A stretch of 64,000 nucleotides of DNA from Algoriphagus hitonicola (GTDB taxonomy: Bacteria > Bacteroidota > Bacteroidia > Cytophagales > Cyclobacteriaceae). The position numbers and the translations under genes are program-made. The notes beneath the pieces are model-generated. The model made no database searches. It saw nothing but the letters and a program-made list of their open reading frames with translations, and was not told the origin of the DNA. The stretch spans positions 248,001 through 312,000 of the forward strand of contig NZ_FOPC01000002.1 in the NCBI RefSeq assembly GCF_900113375.1, read 5' to 3'. This document shows, piece after piece, positions 18,550 to 27,603 of the stretch (positions are counted from its first letter, which is position 1; each line of letters begins with the position of its first letter).

Positions 18550-20211
18550 TTATTTGGGATCATACATCAGCTGATAATACTCATCGGCCATGCGATTACT
18601 TTCAAAAAACCCATTCACTTCTTTCATCCCTTTATAGAGAATCTTGCGCCAATTCTCAGGATGGTCGTAGTAAGTTGGAAGGATGTCATTTTCGAGAATT
18701 TCGAATAGCTTATTCATATCATACTCATCCGTATCCTGAATACTCATGGAGGCATAGTTAGCCGGGGGAACGATAAAACTATTTTTACCATGATCAGCAA
18801 ACTCACAGATCCATCCATCATAGGTAGAGAAATTGACCGATCCATTCATGGATGCAGTCATCCCGGAGGTACCGGAGGCTTCCCGAGGCACACGGGGATT
18901 ATTAAGCCATATATCCGATGCCTGCTTGAGGCGCTTACTCAGCGTCAGCTCGTAGCCCACACAGACGGCGACGTTTGGATAGTTTTTGCTCAGGTGTACC
19001 AACTGATTGAAAACCGAGATCGCTCCATAGTCCATCGGATACGGCTTTCCTGCCCAGATGATCTGAATCGGGTACTTGGTATTTCTCATCAGGGCATCGA
19101 ATCGACGTAAATCCCTTGTAATCAATTCCGCACGTTTATAGGCGGCGAATCTCCTAGCCCAAACAATGGTCAGGACATCGGGATCGAGTAGTTTGCCTGT
19201 TTGATCTGCAACTAACTCAAAGGCACGCTTTTTCAGATGTCGCTTTCGATCCAAAAAGCCAGAATCATCCTCATTCTCCATAAATCGGTACAGCTGCTTG
19301 TCCGCCCAATACTTGAAATTTTGGGAATTGGTGATGTGAGTGATTTCGGGAATATTTGGATGGTTTTTCCACATTTCGCGACTGACCTCTCCATGAAGTT
19401 TACTGACTCCGTTGGCTTTTCGTGCAAAACGGAGTGCGGCTAGGCTATGGTTAAAAATATCCCCTTGTATCCCCGTGAGTTTTTTGACTTCCTCCAAGGG
19501 AACCCCATTGAAAAAGCTCATTTTATTCAACAAGTGAAAATCATGCTTTTCATTTCCAGCTTCCTCCGGTGTATGTGTCGTGAATACCAAGCGCTCCTTC
19601 ACTGCTTCTTTGCTGCCGAATTTTTGGATCAGATGAAATACGGCACTGACACCATGGGCTTCATTGAGATGATAGACGTCAGGGTTAAAATTGAGGATAT
19701 CCAGCAGTTTGGCCCCGCCCAGTCCCAAAAGCATACATTGGGCGATTTTGGCAGCGGTGTCTGCATCGTAAAGTTTATGGGAAATCGTCTGGCTGAGGTA
19801 GTCGTTTTCGGGTAGGTCAGTACTTAATAAAAACAAAGGAGCCGACTGAAACGTCTCGGGTGCTAAATACCAAGCCTTAACCCAAACGGGATTATCGTGT
19901 ACAATGATTTGAAATTTGATTCCGGTATCTTTCAGGAAGCTGTAGGTTTTTTCATACCATTCAGGCTTCAGAGTTTGGTCCTGATTTCGCGTTTGATCAT
20001 AATAGCCGTATTTCCAAAGAATCCCGATTCCGATCAGGTTTTGCTTGAGTTCATAAGCACTTCGCAAGTGCGACCCGGAGAGGAAACCCAAACCACCGGA
20101 GTAGATTTTCAGGGGTTGATGAATGGCGAATTCCATAGAGAAATAAGCCACTTTTTTGGAATAGTTGGAGGATACCTCATACGGCATATTAAATTGTTGA
20201 AAATCGGTCAT
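18550..20211 (-). CDS. glgP: Alpha-glucan phosphorylase-like protein (GT35), PLP-lysine position is Thr
   Basis: A 553-residue GT-B-fold protein of the short glycogen/starch phosphorylase group. Landmarks are FSMEFAIHQPLKIYSGGLG, GIGILWKYGYYDQ, VYHLNEAHG, FTTHTPEEAGNEKHD, the phosphate/donor-site-like WARRFAAYKRAEL, and PREASGTSGMTASMNG. In classical phosphorylases the last motif has Lys bound to pyridoxal phosphate (GNMK or SGMK). Here the residue at that place is Thr452 (codon ACT at 18856-18858). The neighbouring residues are intact, so this is a specific substitution and not decay. If real, phosphorolysis by the usual PLP mechanism is doubtful and the enzyme may do another glucosyl transfer. 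No glgA, glgB or glgC is nearby. The gene is flanked by its own terminator. The gene symbol denotes the family, not proven activity. Confidence 0.82.
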   Translation of the reverse strand: MTDFQQFNMPYEVSSNYSKKVAYFSMEFAIHQPLKIYSGGLGFLSGSHLRSAYELKQNLIGIGILWKYGYYDQTRNQDQTLKPEWYEKTYSFLKDTGIKFQIIVHDNPVWVKAWYLAPETFQSAPLFLLSTDLPENDYLSQTISHKLYDADTAAKIAQCMLLGLGGAKLLDILNFNPDVYHLNEAHGVSAVFHLIQKFGSKEAVKERLVFTTHTPEEAGNEKHDFHLLNKMSFFNGVPLEEVKKLTGIQGDIFNHSLAALRFARKANGVSKLHGEVSREMWKNHPNIPEITHITNSQNFKYWADKQLYRFMENEDDSGFLDRKRHLKKRAFELVADQTGKLLDPDVLTIVWARRFAAYKRAELITRDLRRFDALMRNTKYPIQIIWAGKPYPMDYGAISVFNQLVHLSKNYPNVAVCVGYELTLSKRLKQASDIWLNNPRVPREASGTSGMTASMNGSVNFSTYDGWICEFADHGKNSFIVPPANYASMSIQDTDEYDMNKLFEILENDILPTYYDHPENWRKILYKGMKEVNGFFESNRMADEYYQLMYDPK

Positions 20212-20264
20212 AAGGTTGGTGTGTAAGTAGGAGAAGAAAATAATGATCCAGAATCAACCAAAGC

Positions 20265-21326
20265 TTATTTTGAATCCGTTTTTTCTTTTAAAAGCTCATA
20301 TTTTTTCTGCTTGGTCTTCCATCGCTCCAGAGCATACTTTTGCATGTCTTCGATTTGGTCTTTTTCATCAAGGATCTCAAATCCAAGCAAAGTTTCAATG
20401 ATATCCTCTAGCGTGGCGATTCCATCCATTCCGCCATATTTGTCGACAACAATAGAAATGTGCTCCTTTTTCTGAATCATCAAATCCCAAGCACTGAGTA
20501 AGGTGGTGGACTCTTGGAAAGTCAAAATGTCCCGCTTGATATCTTTGAGTTTAAGGTCAAATTGATCCTCAGCGAGTTTTTCAAAAACCAACTCACGAAA
20601 GACATAGCCGGTAATGTTATCGCGGTTTCCCTGATAAACCGGAATTCGGGAAAAGTGCAAGAATTCCTTGTTCTTTAAAAACTCCTGAAGCTCCATTTCC
20701 TCATTGGCCAAAACCACCACGATTCGGGGAGTCATGATCTCAGAGATTTTATAGCTTTTAAGTTTGATCAGGTTTTGAATGATTTTATTTTCTTTTTCGG
20801 CAAAAATTCCCTCTTCGGTCCCTATACTAGCCAAAACAGATATTTCGTCCCGACTGGTGGTGAGTTCTTGCTTGTCTCTAGATAAGGCTTTGGTCAGGAC
20901 AGAAGAAATTACCACCAAGGGATAAGTAATAAAAATAGTGGCGGAGATGAATTTGCTGGTAATTCCGATCAATTCCTTGGAGTAATTTGCTCCGAGAGTT
21001 TTTGGGATAATTTCAGTCAACACTAAAATCAAAAGCGTCAATACCGCAGAGACAATTCCAAAATAAGCTTCTCCGAATACAATAGTGGCTTGAGCACCTA
21101 CTCCGGCTGCACCTACGGTATGAGCTACCGTATTTAAAGAAAGTATCGCAGACAAAGGCCGATCAATGTCTTTTTTCAATTCGATCATGGTGATCGCACC
21201 CGATACCCCTTTCGCTGCTTGGGCCCGCAGAAAGGAAATCGGAGAGGAAAGTAATACCGCCTCCATAAATGAGCATAAAAAAGAGGTGATTAAGGCGGTG
21301 AATAGATAAACTAATAATAAGGCCAT
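20265..21326 (-). CDS. CNNM/HlyC-CorC family membrane protein with CBS domains
   Basis: A 353-residue protein with an N-terminal CNNM (DUF21) membrane domain over about residues 1-150: three to four helices, and the conserved EIIPKTLGANYSKEL segment. A tandem CBS pair follows at about 185-325 (EIMTPRIVVV; SIVVDKYGGMDGIATLEDI). The C-terminal CorC/HlyC domain seen in longer members is missing; the protein ends in a charged tail. Relatives are linked to magnesium or cobalt transport and resistance. The CBS pair probably binds adenine nucleotides. It lies 53 bases upstream of the phosphorylase-like gene on the same strand, with no terminator between, so co-transcription is possible. Confidence 0.88.
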   Translation of the reverse strand: MALLLVYLFTALITSFLCSFMEAVLLSSPISFLRAQAAKGVSGAITMIELKKDIDRPLSAILSLNTVAHTVGAAGVGAQATIVFGEAYFGIVSAVLTLLILVLTEIIPKTLGANYSKELIGITSKFISATIFITYPLVVISSVLTKALSRDKQELTTSRDEISVLASIGTEEGIFAEKENKIIQNLIKLKSYKISEIMTPRIVVVLANEEMELQEFLKNKEFLHFSRIPVYQGNRDNITGYVFRELVFEKLAEDQFDLKLKDIKRDILTFQESTTLLSAWDLMIQKKEHISIVVDKYGGMDGIATLEDIIETLLGFEILDEKDQIEDMQKYALERWKTKQKKYELLKEKTDSK

Positions 21327-21416
21327 GCTGAATTGAATAGGTTTTTGTTTTGCAATTTAACCAAATATGGACTAATCGCTTTTTTAAAAGAGAAATAATT
21401 GAATTTACCTATGGAG

Positions 21417-21453
21417 CAAAAAAAACCCCTCAATACGATATTGAGAGGTTTTT
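21417..21453 (-). terminator. Terminator after superoxide dismutase
   Basis: 15-bp stem with one mismatch (21421-21435 with 21439-21453) followed on the - strand by eight T; 17 bases beyond the sod stop. Confidence 0.9.
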
Positions 21454-21469
21454 ACCAGGGTTTAATCGG

Positions 21470-22078
21470 TTATTTCAAGGCCGCCAAGTAGCGTCTGTTT
21501 GCTTCATCCCAATTGACCACATTCCAGAAAGCAGCAATATAATCCGGTCTTCTGTTTTGATAGTTCAAATAATAGGCATGTTCCCATACATCCAAACCGA
21601 TGATCGGGGTCCCCTTGATCTCTGCTACATCCATCAATGTATTGTCCTGATTCGGGGTAGAAACTACCTCTAAATTACCCGCGGCAGTGATAATTAACCA
21701 AGCCCAGCCCGAGCCGAAGCGAGTAGCCGCTGCCTTGTTGAAGGTCTCTTTGAAATTATCAAAATTGGTAAATTTATCATTGATCGCATTTGCGAGCTCC
21801 GCAACTGGTTGGCCACCGCCCATAGGCGAAAGAATAGACCAAAACAGGCTATGATTAAAATGTCCGCCTCCGTTGTTCCTCACGGCAACATTGGAGCCAG
21901 CCACAGTCATCAGCTCTTCAAGGGATTTGTTTTCCATGTCCGTTCCGGCAATGGCATTATTCAGGTTGGTGACGTAAGCATTATGGTGCTTTCCGTGATG
22001 GATTTCCATCGTACGGGCATCAATATGCGGTTCGAGTGCATTGGGAGCGTAGGGTAATGGTGGGAGTTCAAAAGCCAT
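21470..22078 (-). CDS. sodA: Superoxide dismutase (Mn/Fe type)
   Basis: A 202-residue cytosolic enzyme (no signal peptide) that dismutates superoxide to peroxide and oxygen. The four metal ligands of the Fe/Mn family are recognisable: His in [11 protein letters not shown], His in [10 protein letters not shown], and Asp and His in [10 protein letters not shown]. The [11 protein letters not shown] and GSGWAWL segments follow the manganese-type pattern, but metal use cannot be proven from sequence, and the symbol is given with that caution. It is monocistronic and closed by a strong terminator. oxyR, another oxidative-stress gene, is in this window at 50.4 kb. Confidence 0.95.
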   Translation of the reverse strand: MAFELPPLPYAPNALEPHIDARTMEIHHGKHHNAYVTNLNNAIAGTDMENKSLEELMTVAGSNVAVRNNGGGHFNHSLFWSILSPMGGGQPVAELANAINDKFTNFDNFKETFNKAAATRFGSGWAWLIITAAGNLEVVSTPNQDNTLMDVAEIKGTPIIGLDVWEHAYYLNYQNRRPDYIAAFWNVVNWDEANRRYLAALK

Positions 22079-22181
22079 TTTGTTTTAAAATTTATAGTTA
22101 AACATGAATTAAAATTGAGTCATCATTATGGTTGGAAAACCACTGAATGGTTAAAAAGGTTCTTTAAACTCCAAATTCCGG

Positions 22182-22625
22182 CTAATTTCTGAGTTTTTTG
22201 AAAAAATCATGGAGTAAGCTAGCCGACTCATTAGCCAATATCCCTCCCTCTACGGTAGTTTTTGGATGTAAAATCGTCTCCTTGAAGCGTTGATATCCTC
22301 TTTTGGGATCGGTGGCTCCAAAATAGAGCTGGGTGATTTGTGACCAAAAAAGTGCCCCGCCACACATCAGGCAGGGTTCCAATGTCACATATAAACTACA
22401 ATCAATCAAATATTTGCTTCCCAGGTAATTAGCCGCCGAAGTGATGGCGATCATTTCGGCATGCGCAGTGACATCGTTGAGTTTTTCGGTTTGATTGTAG
22501 GCTTTTGCGATAATTCTATTTTTGCAGACCACTACCGCTCCCACCGGTATCTCTCCTTCCTCAAAGGCAATTTTTGCCTGTTTGAGTGCTTCATTCATGA
22601 AATATTCCTTGGAATAAAGCTCCAT
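22182..22625 (-). CDS. tadA: tRNA-specific adenosine deaminase
   Basis: A 147-residue zinc deaminase that converts A34 to inosine in the anticodon of tRNA-Arg(ACG). The zinc site is complete: His55 and Glu57 in HAEM, Cys85 and Cys88 in PCLMC. The length and the FGATDPKRG segment match TadA better than guanine or cytosine deaminases. Its ATG overlaps the stop of the upstream PiT-like gene by one base (TAATG), so translation is coupled. Confidence 0.92.
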   Translation of the reverse strand: MELYSKEYFMNEALKQAKIAFEEGEIPVGAVVVCKNRIIAKAYNQTEKLNDVTAHAEMIAITSAANYLGSKYLIDCSLYVTLEPCLMCGGALFWSQITQLYFGATDPKRGYQRFKETILHPKTTVEGGILANESASLLHDFFKKLRN

Positions 22626-23758
22626 TACCGGAAGTAATCCAGGATTTCGTTTCGTACTCCTTCGTTAATGATAATCGCTAAAATCAATGAAACGACCAAT
22701 CCGATAAATGCTTTGCTGATATCTTTTCTGGCCAACGTAAATGCCCGGTAGCGCCAAGCATGCTTTTTCTTAGCTTTCCCATGCTTTCCGATCGCAATGG
22801 CTAACTCTCTACCGCCCAGCAATCCGATAAATACCCAAGTGGTACTCATAGGGACTGCACTGTAGATTTTGAAATAGAAAAGGATAATGGCATAGACAAA
22901 ATCCACAATGGTAGCTGCACGAACGTCAGTTACACTGGTTTTTTCATTTACAATTTCCTGGATTTTGTCTCCTTTCATGTAAAACAAAAAGCCCAAACCG
23001 ATGAAGACAAATCCTGCGTAAACCGAAAACTCCCAAACATCCAACTGTCTGGGAAGGAAAACCGCAATATTGGCTGCATCCTGCATAATCCATACCGACC
23101 AAAGCAATCCCGAAGTGATCCACTGCAAAACAATCCAATAGGGTTTCGCCTCCCCTTTCAGATAATTTTTAACAAAACGCTCCAGTACAAACCAAACCAC
23201 AATCGCAATCACGAAAGCCAACAGGTAGCCGGAGAAGCTTTTGAACATGACATCTACAATCGTCCCTGCTTTGTAGGTAAACACGTTTAATAAAAGAAAT
23301 GTCGTGGAAACCGGCATCCGCATTCTCGTCATGATCAACAAGACAATCGGAGCTGCCAACTGGAGGAATACAAAACTGGTCGGCGCTTGTTCTAATCCAG
23401 GAACACTCAATCTTTCGTAACTGACATCTCCATTAAAAACGATCCAGCTATAGGTAACCGTCCCAATAAAAATTAAACCCATAAACAACCACAACCAGTA
23501 CCACTTCTGATTTTGATTGGAAGCGATAAAGGTCCCGATGGTCTGAATACTGTCATTGGCTATGGCAGAATAAGCAGCCAATGCAAATCCAAACCACATC
23601 GCCGCATAGGTATAAGGAGTGATAACTGCGGCGATAGAAACCAGCACGCAGATCATGATCAAAAATGTTTTTTCTTTCTTGGTAAAATCAAACAGGGCAT
23701 AAGCGGTTTTTGAGAGCTTCTCCTGATTGATATTTTGGTCAATATTTTTCCTAGCCAT
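22625..23758 (-). CDS. PiT/PHO4-like membrane permease (probable phosphate transporter)
   Basis: A 377-residue integral membrane protein with about ten helices and an internal duplication typical of the PiT family. Each half has an AND/DAAN-type motif followed by a P-x-STT motif: SAIANDSIQTIGTF and MPVSTTFLLLNVF in the first half, IMQDAANIAVF and VPMSTTWVFIGLLGG in the second. It diverges from canonical PiT (GAND, PVSTTH), so phosphate as substrate is an inference, and another anion such as sulfate is possible. Support comes from position: a Na/Pi cotransporter gene starts 232 bases away on the other strand. tadA is translationally coupled downstream. An exact -7 box lies at 23783. Confidence 0.7.
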   Translation of the reverse strand: MARKNIDQNINQEKLSKTAYALFDFTKKEKTFLIMICVLVSIAAVITPYTYAAMWFGFALAAYSAIANDSIQTIGTFIASNQNQKWYWLWLFMGLIFIGTVTYSWIVFNGDVSYERLSVPGLEQAPTSFVFLQLAAPIVLLIMTRMRMPVSTTFLLLNVFTYKAGTIVDVMFKSFSGYLLAFVIAIVVWFVLERFVKNYLKGEAKPYWIVLQWITSGLLWSVWIMQDAANIAVFLPRQLDVWEFSVYAGFVFIGLGFLFYMKGDKIQEIVNEKTSVTDVRAATIVDFVYAIILFYFKIYSAVPMSTTWVFIGLLGGRELAIAIGKHGKAKKKHAWRYRAFTLARKDISKAFIGLVVSLILAIIINEGVRNEILDYFR

Positions 23759-23782
23759 GATAGGTGTTTATGGGCACGGCGG

Positions 23783-23790
23783 CAAAATTA
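23783..23790 (-). promoter_or_regulatory. Probable -7 box of the PiT-like/tadA operon
   Basis: Exact TAnnTTTG on the - strand (TAATTTTG), 25 bases upstream of the start codon. Confidence 0.45.
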
Positions 23791-23990
23791 AAGAAGTTAT
23801 TTCGCAAGCCATATTAAGAAATTGTTAACTCCGAGTAAATCATTCGCTTTAAGCTGTTTTGAAACTTGTATTTCGTAAAAAAATTTCAACTTTTGCCCAA
23901 TAATTGGATAAAAATTTGGAAAGTGACTTAATTTCAACTTGTCATCACCCAATTATCCCTCACCTAAACCAACTCACCGCAGCCAATCAT

Positions 23991-25100
23991 ATGGAAAGCT
24001 GGGAACCAGAAATTAAAAAGCGAAACCAAACTAAAAGCTATTTAGTAATGGTGGGCGCTTTGCTGCTGTTTATTCTTTCCATTGATATGTTGGTGGTCTC
24101 GATGGGGAATCTTAATGATACCGTATTCAGAGAGCTCCTAGTCGCTACCCGAAATCCCTTTGTCAGTCTTTTTATCGGTTTATTGATGACTGCCCTAATC
24201 CAAAGCAGTTCTACGGTCACTTCCAGTATCGTGGCTGTGGTGGCATCAGGGTCGATGAGTTTGGATCAGGCAGTACCCATGATTATGGGTGCTAATATTG
24301 GCACAACACTGACGAGTACTTTGGTTTCTTTTTCTTTTATTATGAAAAAGAAAGAATTCAAGCGAGCGTTATCGGCGGGAATAGTCCATGACTTATTCAA
24401 TATTTTCACCGTTTTACTCTTACTTCCACTTGAGCTTTATTTTGGATTACTATCCCAGTCAGCATCTTTTCTAGCAGGCTTTTTTGTTTCTGACTATCCT
24501 TCCAAAAGTCCATTGTTTAACAATGTCGTTTTTACCCGACCTTTGACCGAATGGCTGAATAGCATTATTGGTATTCCATTTTTGACAGCAATTATTGCCG
24601 TATTTATGGTTTTTGCTTCCATCAAAATACTGGCTACTTCGGTTTACAAAACCTTTGTATTAGACAGCTTTCGGGATATTAATAAAATAGTTTTTAAAAA
24701 AACGGGAATGGCACTACTCTATGGGGTGTTCTTCACCGCTGCTGTACAATCAAGTACCGTGACTACCTCACTCGTGGTCCCTCTAGTGGCCAATCGAAAA
24801 GTCTCACTCAAAAAGGTATTCCCATTTATCGTAGGAGCCAATATAGGAACGACAATTACCGCAGGAATCGCCGCTATCTATAAAAACGAGGCGGCAATTG
24901 CCTTGGCCATAGTCCACTTTCTTTTCAATGTCATCGGTGCGCTAGTCATTCTTTCGTTTCCTTCTGTCCGTATTTTGCCTGTGCAACTCGCCCTGTATAT
25001 GGGCAAAAAATCTGTCCAATCTCGATTTTTGGGATTCGCCTATATTCTCCTGACTTTCTTTATTATTCCGTTTTTACTGATTTATTTCAGCACAGATTAA
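23991..25100 (+). CDS. Na/Pi cotransporter family protein (NptA/PNaS type)
   Basis: A 369-residue membrane protein with two inverted Na_Pi_cotrans repeats. Each repeat has the QSSS/T motif (LIQSSSTVTSS; AVQSSTVTTSLVV) and the GANIGTT motif (MGANIGTTLTST; VGANIGTTITAG). It is expected to take up phosphate with sodium. It lacks the C-terminal PhoU-like domain of the longer bacterial form. I start it at the ATG at 23991; an in-frame TTG at 23904 would add 29 residues with no family match. It is divergent from the PiT-like gene and overlaps the end of deoC by four bases (convergent). Confidence 0.88.
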   Translation: MESWEPEIKKRNQTKSYLVMVGALLLFILSIDMLVVSMGNLNDTVFRELLVATRNPFVSLFIGLLMTALIQSSSTVTSSIVAVVASGSMSLDQAVPMIMGANIGTTLTSTLVSFSFIMKKKEFKRALSAGIVHDLFNIFTVLLLLPLELYFGLLSQSASFLAGFFVSDYPSKSPLFNNVVFTRPLTEWLNSIIGIPFLTAIIAVFMVFASIKILATSVYKTFVLDSFRDINKIVFKKTGMALLYGVFFTAAVQSSTVTTSLVVPLVANRKVSLKKVFPFIVGANIGTTITAGIAAIYKNEAAIALAIVHFLFNVIGALVILSFPSVRILPVQLALYMGKKSVQSRFLGFAYILLTFFIIPFLLIYFSTD

Positions 25101-25762
25101 TCTTTAGCCGCTCTCCAGGCTTCCATCAGGGATTTGGCAGAACTGGTTCCGATCCGGTCTGCACCAGCTTTGATAAGCTCAAGGGCAAAATCCAGCGACT
25201 TGATCCCTCCACTTGCTTTGATTCCAACCTGAGAGGATAAGGTTTCCCTCATCAGGGAGATATCCTCAACTTTGGCCCCACTGGGGGCATATCCTGTGGA
25301 GGTTTTCACAAAATCCACTCCCGAATCCTGACAAATCAGACAGGCTTCCCGGATTTGCTCCGGACTGAGATAGGCCGTTTCGATGATGACTTTGATAATC
25401 CGATCCTCCTCATGACAAATTTTTCCGATTTGAGCGATTTCTATTTTAGGCCAGTTCATCCCAGAATGATAGGCCGTCTGTGACCAAACCAAATCCAATT
25501 CGTCCGCTCCGTTTTTAATTGCCTCCCGGGTCTCAAAGGCCTTGGTGGCAGTATCTTGGTAGCCAAAAGGAAAACCAATCACGGTAACCACCTGAATCTC
25601 CTCGTCTGCTAAATCGCGTTTGACTTTTTTGACCCAAAAAGGAGGAATACAAATTCCCACAAACTGCTCATCAATCGCATCCTGGACCAACTGATCGACT
25701 TCTTCCCCCGCCATGGTCGGTTTTAGCAGGGTAGATTCTAGGTATCTGTTTAATTTATTCAT
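25097..25762 (-). CDS. deoC: Deoxyribose-phosphate aldolase
   Basis: Class I aldolase that splits 2-deoxyribose 5-phosphate into glyceraldehyde 3-phosphate and acetaldehyde in deoxynucleoside catabolism. The 221-residue TIM barrel has the Schiff-base Lys in FVKTSTGY, the second Lys in GIKASGGI, and the Asp of ELDLVW. The start at 25762 (MNKLNRY) gives the usual length; a start at 25774 is also in frame. It overlaps the upstream saccharopine-dehydrogenase-like gene by eight bases, so the two are probably translated together, although no shared pathway is evident. Confidence 0.95.
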   Translation of the reverse strand: MNKLNRYLESTLLKPTMAGEEVDQLVQDAIDEQFVGICIPPFWVKKVKRDLADEEIQVVTVIGFPFGYQDTATKAFETREAIKNGADELDLVWSQTAYHSGMNWPKIEIAQIGKICHEEDRIIKVIIETAYLSPEQIREACLICQDSGVDFVKTSTGYAPSGAKVEDISLMRETLSSQVGIKASGGIKSLDFALELIKAGADRIGTSSAKSLMEAWRAAKD

Positions 25763-26963
25763 GAGGATAAACAAAATCTTTTAAGTGCATAAACTCTAAG
25801 GTTAAATCTCCATCTCGTGCCACCGTAGCCCGCTCCAAAATCGTCGGATTTTTTTCCAACAAGGCTGGAATTACCCAATGTGACAATTGCTCGCCAAAAT
25901 CCTTGCTAGCCTCACGCGGAAGTTCACAGGGCAAATTGTCTATCGCCATCACCGATATACTGGTTTGCTTTCCAAAGGCAGCGATTTCCTGCCCAGTCTC
26001 CCGATCGACATCATAAACCGGCGAGGTAATCGTCGAAGCACGGCGGGTGGTCGGAACAGAGCCATGGATATCGCAAGTGATATCGGCAATGACCGAAATC
26101 GAAAAATCCTCATCGTTGATTTCCTGAAGCTCAAATAAGCGAGGAGCCGCCGGATCCCAATAAGCAGCCGCAATCAATAGCTCTCCTTCCTCGGCAAATT
26201 TAGCAAAGTGACTTTCGTATCGCTCTGGATAGTGATAAAACTCCTCCTTATCAAATCCACCATCTGTTTTTCGCCTATTATAATCCGCAGAGTGCAAGTT
26301 GACAAAAACCGGCTCATCAAAATACAAATGGAGAAATTCCTCTTTGTTGACTTCCCGGATTTTCAGCGATTCCAATATTTCCCGTGCTCCTTTGCCTACT
26401 CTTCCTGCCCCAGTCAGAATAATTTTGATTGGGGGAATCTGGACTTTTTCCAATTCTTTCCGCATCTCCACCAAATCAAAGCAATCTTTTGCCCGCTTGA
26501 GATGAAATAGATCAGTCTTGTATCCATAGGTCCAAAAGGCATTATAGGCTCCCACGATTCCCGCCCATCGTCCAAAGGCGACTACGCGATTTCCATTTTC
26601 ATCCTTGAGTACTTCATAGTCTATCAGTCGGATGTTTTTTTCCAATATCGCCTGAAGCAGTGCCCGATTATACTTTTGGCGCTTGATCGTGTGGGAGAAA
26701 AAGAAATAGGTTTTATCAGACTTCAACTGATCGATAGGAACTTCCTTTACCCCAAAAAAAACATCACAGCCGGAAATGTCATCCAAAACTTCAATCCCTT
26801 TCTGTCGGTATTCCTCATCTGAATATGCCCGAGTTGGGCTAGACTCTACAAAAAAATGGAAAGCTCCCTCATATTTTTTTGCCAATAATGAGATTTGTTC
26901 GGGTGTAAAAGGACTTCGCCTATCCGGCGGATTTTTTCCTTCACGAATAATTCCGATTTTCAT
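25755..26963 (-). CDS. Saccharopine dehydrogenase-like NAD(P)-dependent oxidoreductase
   Basis: A 402-residue cytosolic dehydrogenase with an alanine dehydrogenase/transhydrogenase N-terminal domain (about 1-135; KIGIIREGKNPPDRRSPFTP) and a Rossmann domain with a GAGRVGKGA dinucleotide motif near 185. The order matches lysine-forming saccharopine dehydrogenase (LYS1-like) and related Bacteroidota proteins, and NLHSADYNRRK and TCDIHGSVPTT occupy substrate-site positions of that group. Whether it acts on saccharopine or another opine-type amino acid is unknown. deoC overlaps its 3' end. No clear promoter box is visible upstream in the 34-base gap to the divergent methyltransferase-like gene. 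Confidence 0.8.
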   Translation of the reverse strand: MKIGIIREGKNPPDRRSPFTPEQISLLAKKYEGAFHFFVESSPTRAYSDEEYRQKGIEVLDDISGCDVFFGVKEVPIDQLKSDKTYFFFSHTIKRQKYNRALLQAILEKNIRLIDYEVLKDENGNRVVAFGRWAGIVGAYNAFWTYGYKTDLFHLKRAKDCFDLVEMRKELEKVQIPPIKIILTGAGRVGKGAREILESLKIREVNKEEFLHLYFDEPVFVNLHSADYNRRKTDGGFDKEEFYHYPERYESHFAKFAEEGELLIAAAYWDPAAPRLFELQEINDEDFSISVIADITCDIHGSVPTTRRASTITSPVYDVDRETGQEIAAFGKQTSISVMAIDNLPCELPREASKDFGEQLSHWVIPALLEKNPTILERATVARDGDLTLEFMHLKDFVYPHE

Positions 26964-26997
26964 AAAAATATACGGGTTTACAGAGTAATCAAGATCA

Positions 26998-27579
26998 ATG
27001 GACTACATGTTATTAGCCGGCAGCTGGTTGGTTTTTTATTTCCTTCACAGCTTCTTAGCCAGCTCCAAGTTAAAAAGAATTCTTAAGGAGAAATTAGCTT
27101 CGGGCTATAAATGGTATAGACTTTTTTACTCGGCAATTTCTTTGGTCCTATTTCTGGGAATTCTCATTCAATCTGTTTTGATCCAGCCACAACGAATTTT
27201 TGAAGAAAGTAATCTGCTTGTGTATTTAGGTTATATGCTGGCAACTTTTGGGACGATTTTATCAGTAAAAAGCAGCAAAGCCTGGTCCCTAAAGAAATTT
27301 CTGGGTATAAACCCTGATTCGGAAGAGACTGAAATACTCATTAAAAGCGGGCTCTACGGTAAAATAAGGCATCCATTGTATGCCGCTTTGCTGATGATCT
27401 TTATGGGTTATTTATTAGTTGCTGGGACAGCCACTGCTTTGGTGCATTTGGCTTGCTTGCTCATTTACCTTCCTTTTGGGATTTATTTTGAGGAAAAAAA
27501 TCTCATTGAAAAATTTGGTGATTCGTACAAAACTTATCAGAAAGAAGTGCCTCCTCTAATTCCAAGATGGAGTAGATAA
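26998..27579 (+). CDS. Isoprenylcysteine methyltransferase-like membrane protein
   Basis: A 193-residue membrane protein with five or six helices. The C-terminal half has the ICMT/phospholipid-methyltransferase pattern: GLYGKIRHPLYAALL for SAM binding and EEKNLIEKFGDSYKTYQ, then PPLIP. The N-terminal WLVFYFLHSFLASSKLKR resembles NnrU/MddA relatives. A small-molecule or lipid methyltransferase role is likely; the substrate is unknown. It is monocistronic, divergent from the saccharopine-dehydrogenase-like gene, and ends at a shared terminator. Confidence 0.8.
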   Translation: MDYMLLAGSWLVFYFLHSFLASSKLKRILKEKLASGYKWYRLFYSAISLVLFLGILIQSVLIQPQRIFEESNLLVYLGYMLATFGTILSVKSSKAWSLKKFLGINPDSEETEILIKSGLYGKIRHPLYAALLMIFMGYLLVAGTATALVHLACLLIYLPFGIYFEEKNLIEKFGDSYKTYQKEVPPLIPRWSR

Positions 27580-27582
27580 AAA

Positions 27583-27600
27583 AAAGGGCCGAAGCCCTTT
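27583..27600. terminator. Bidirectional terminator with UUCG-type loop
   Basis: 7-bp stem AAAGGGC (27583-27589) with GCCCTTT (27594-27600); on the - strand the loop is TTCG and eight T follow, so it is strongest for the FKBP gene ending at 27604. On the + strand it follows the methyltransferase-like gene directly. Confidence 0.85.
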
Positions 27601-27603
27601 AAA

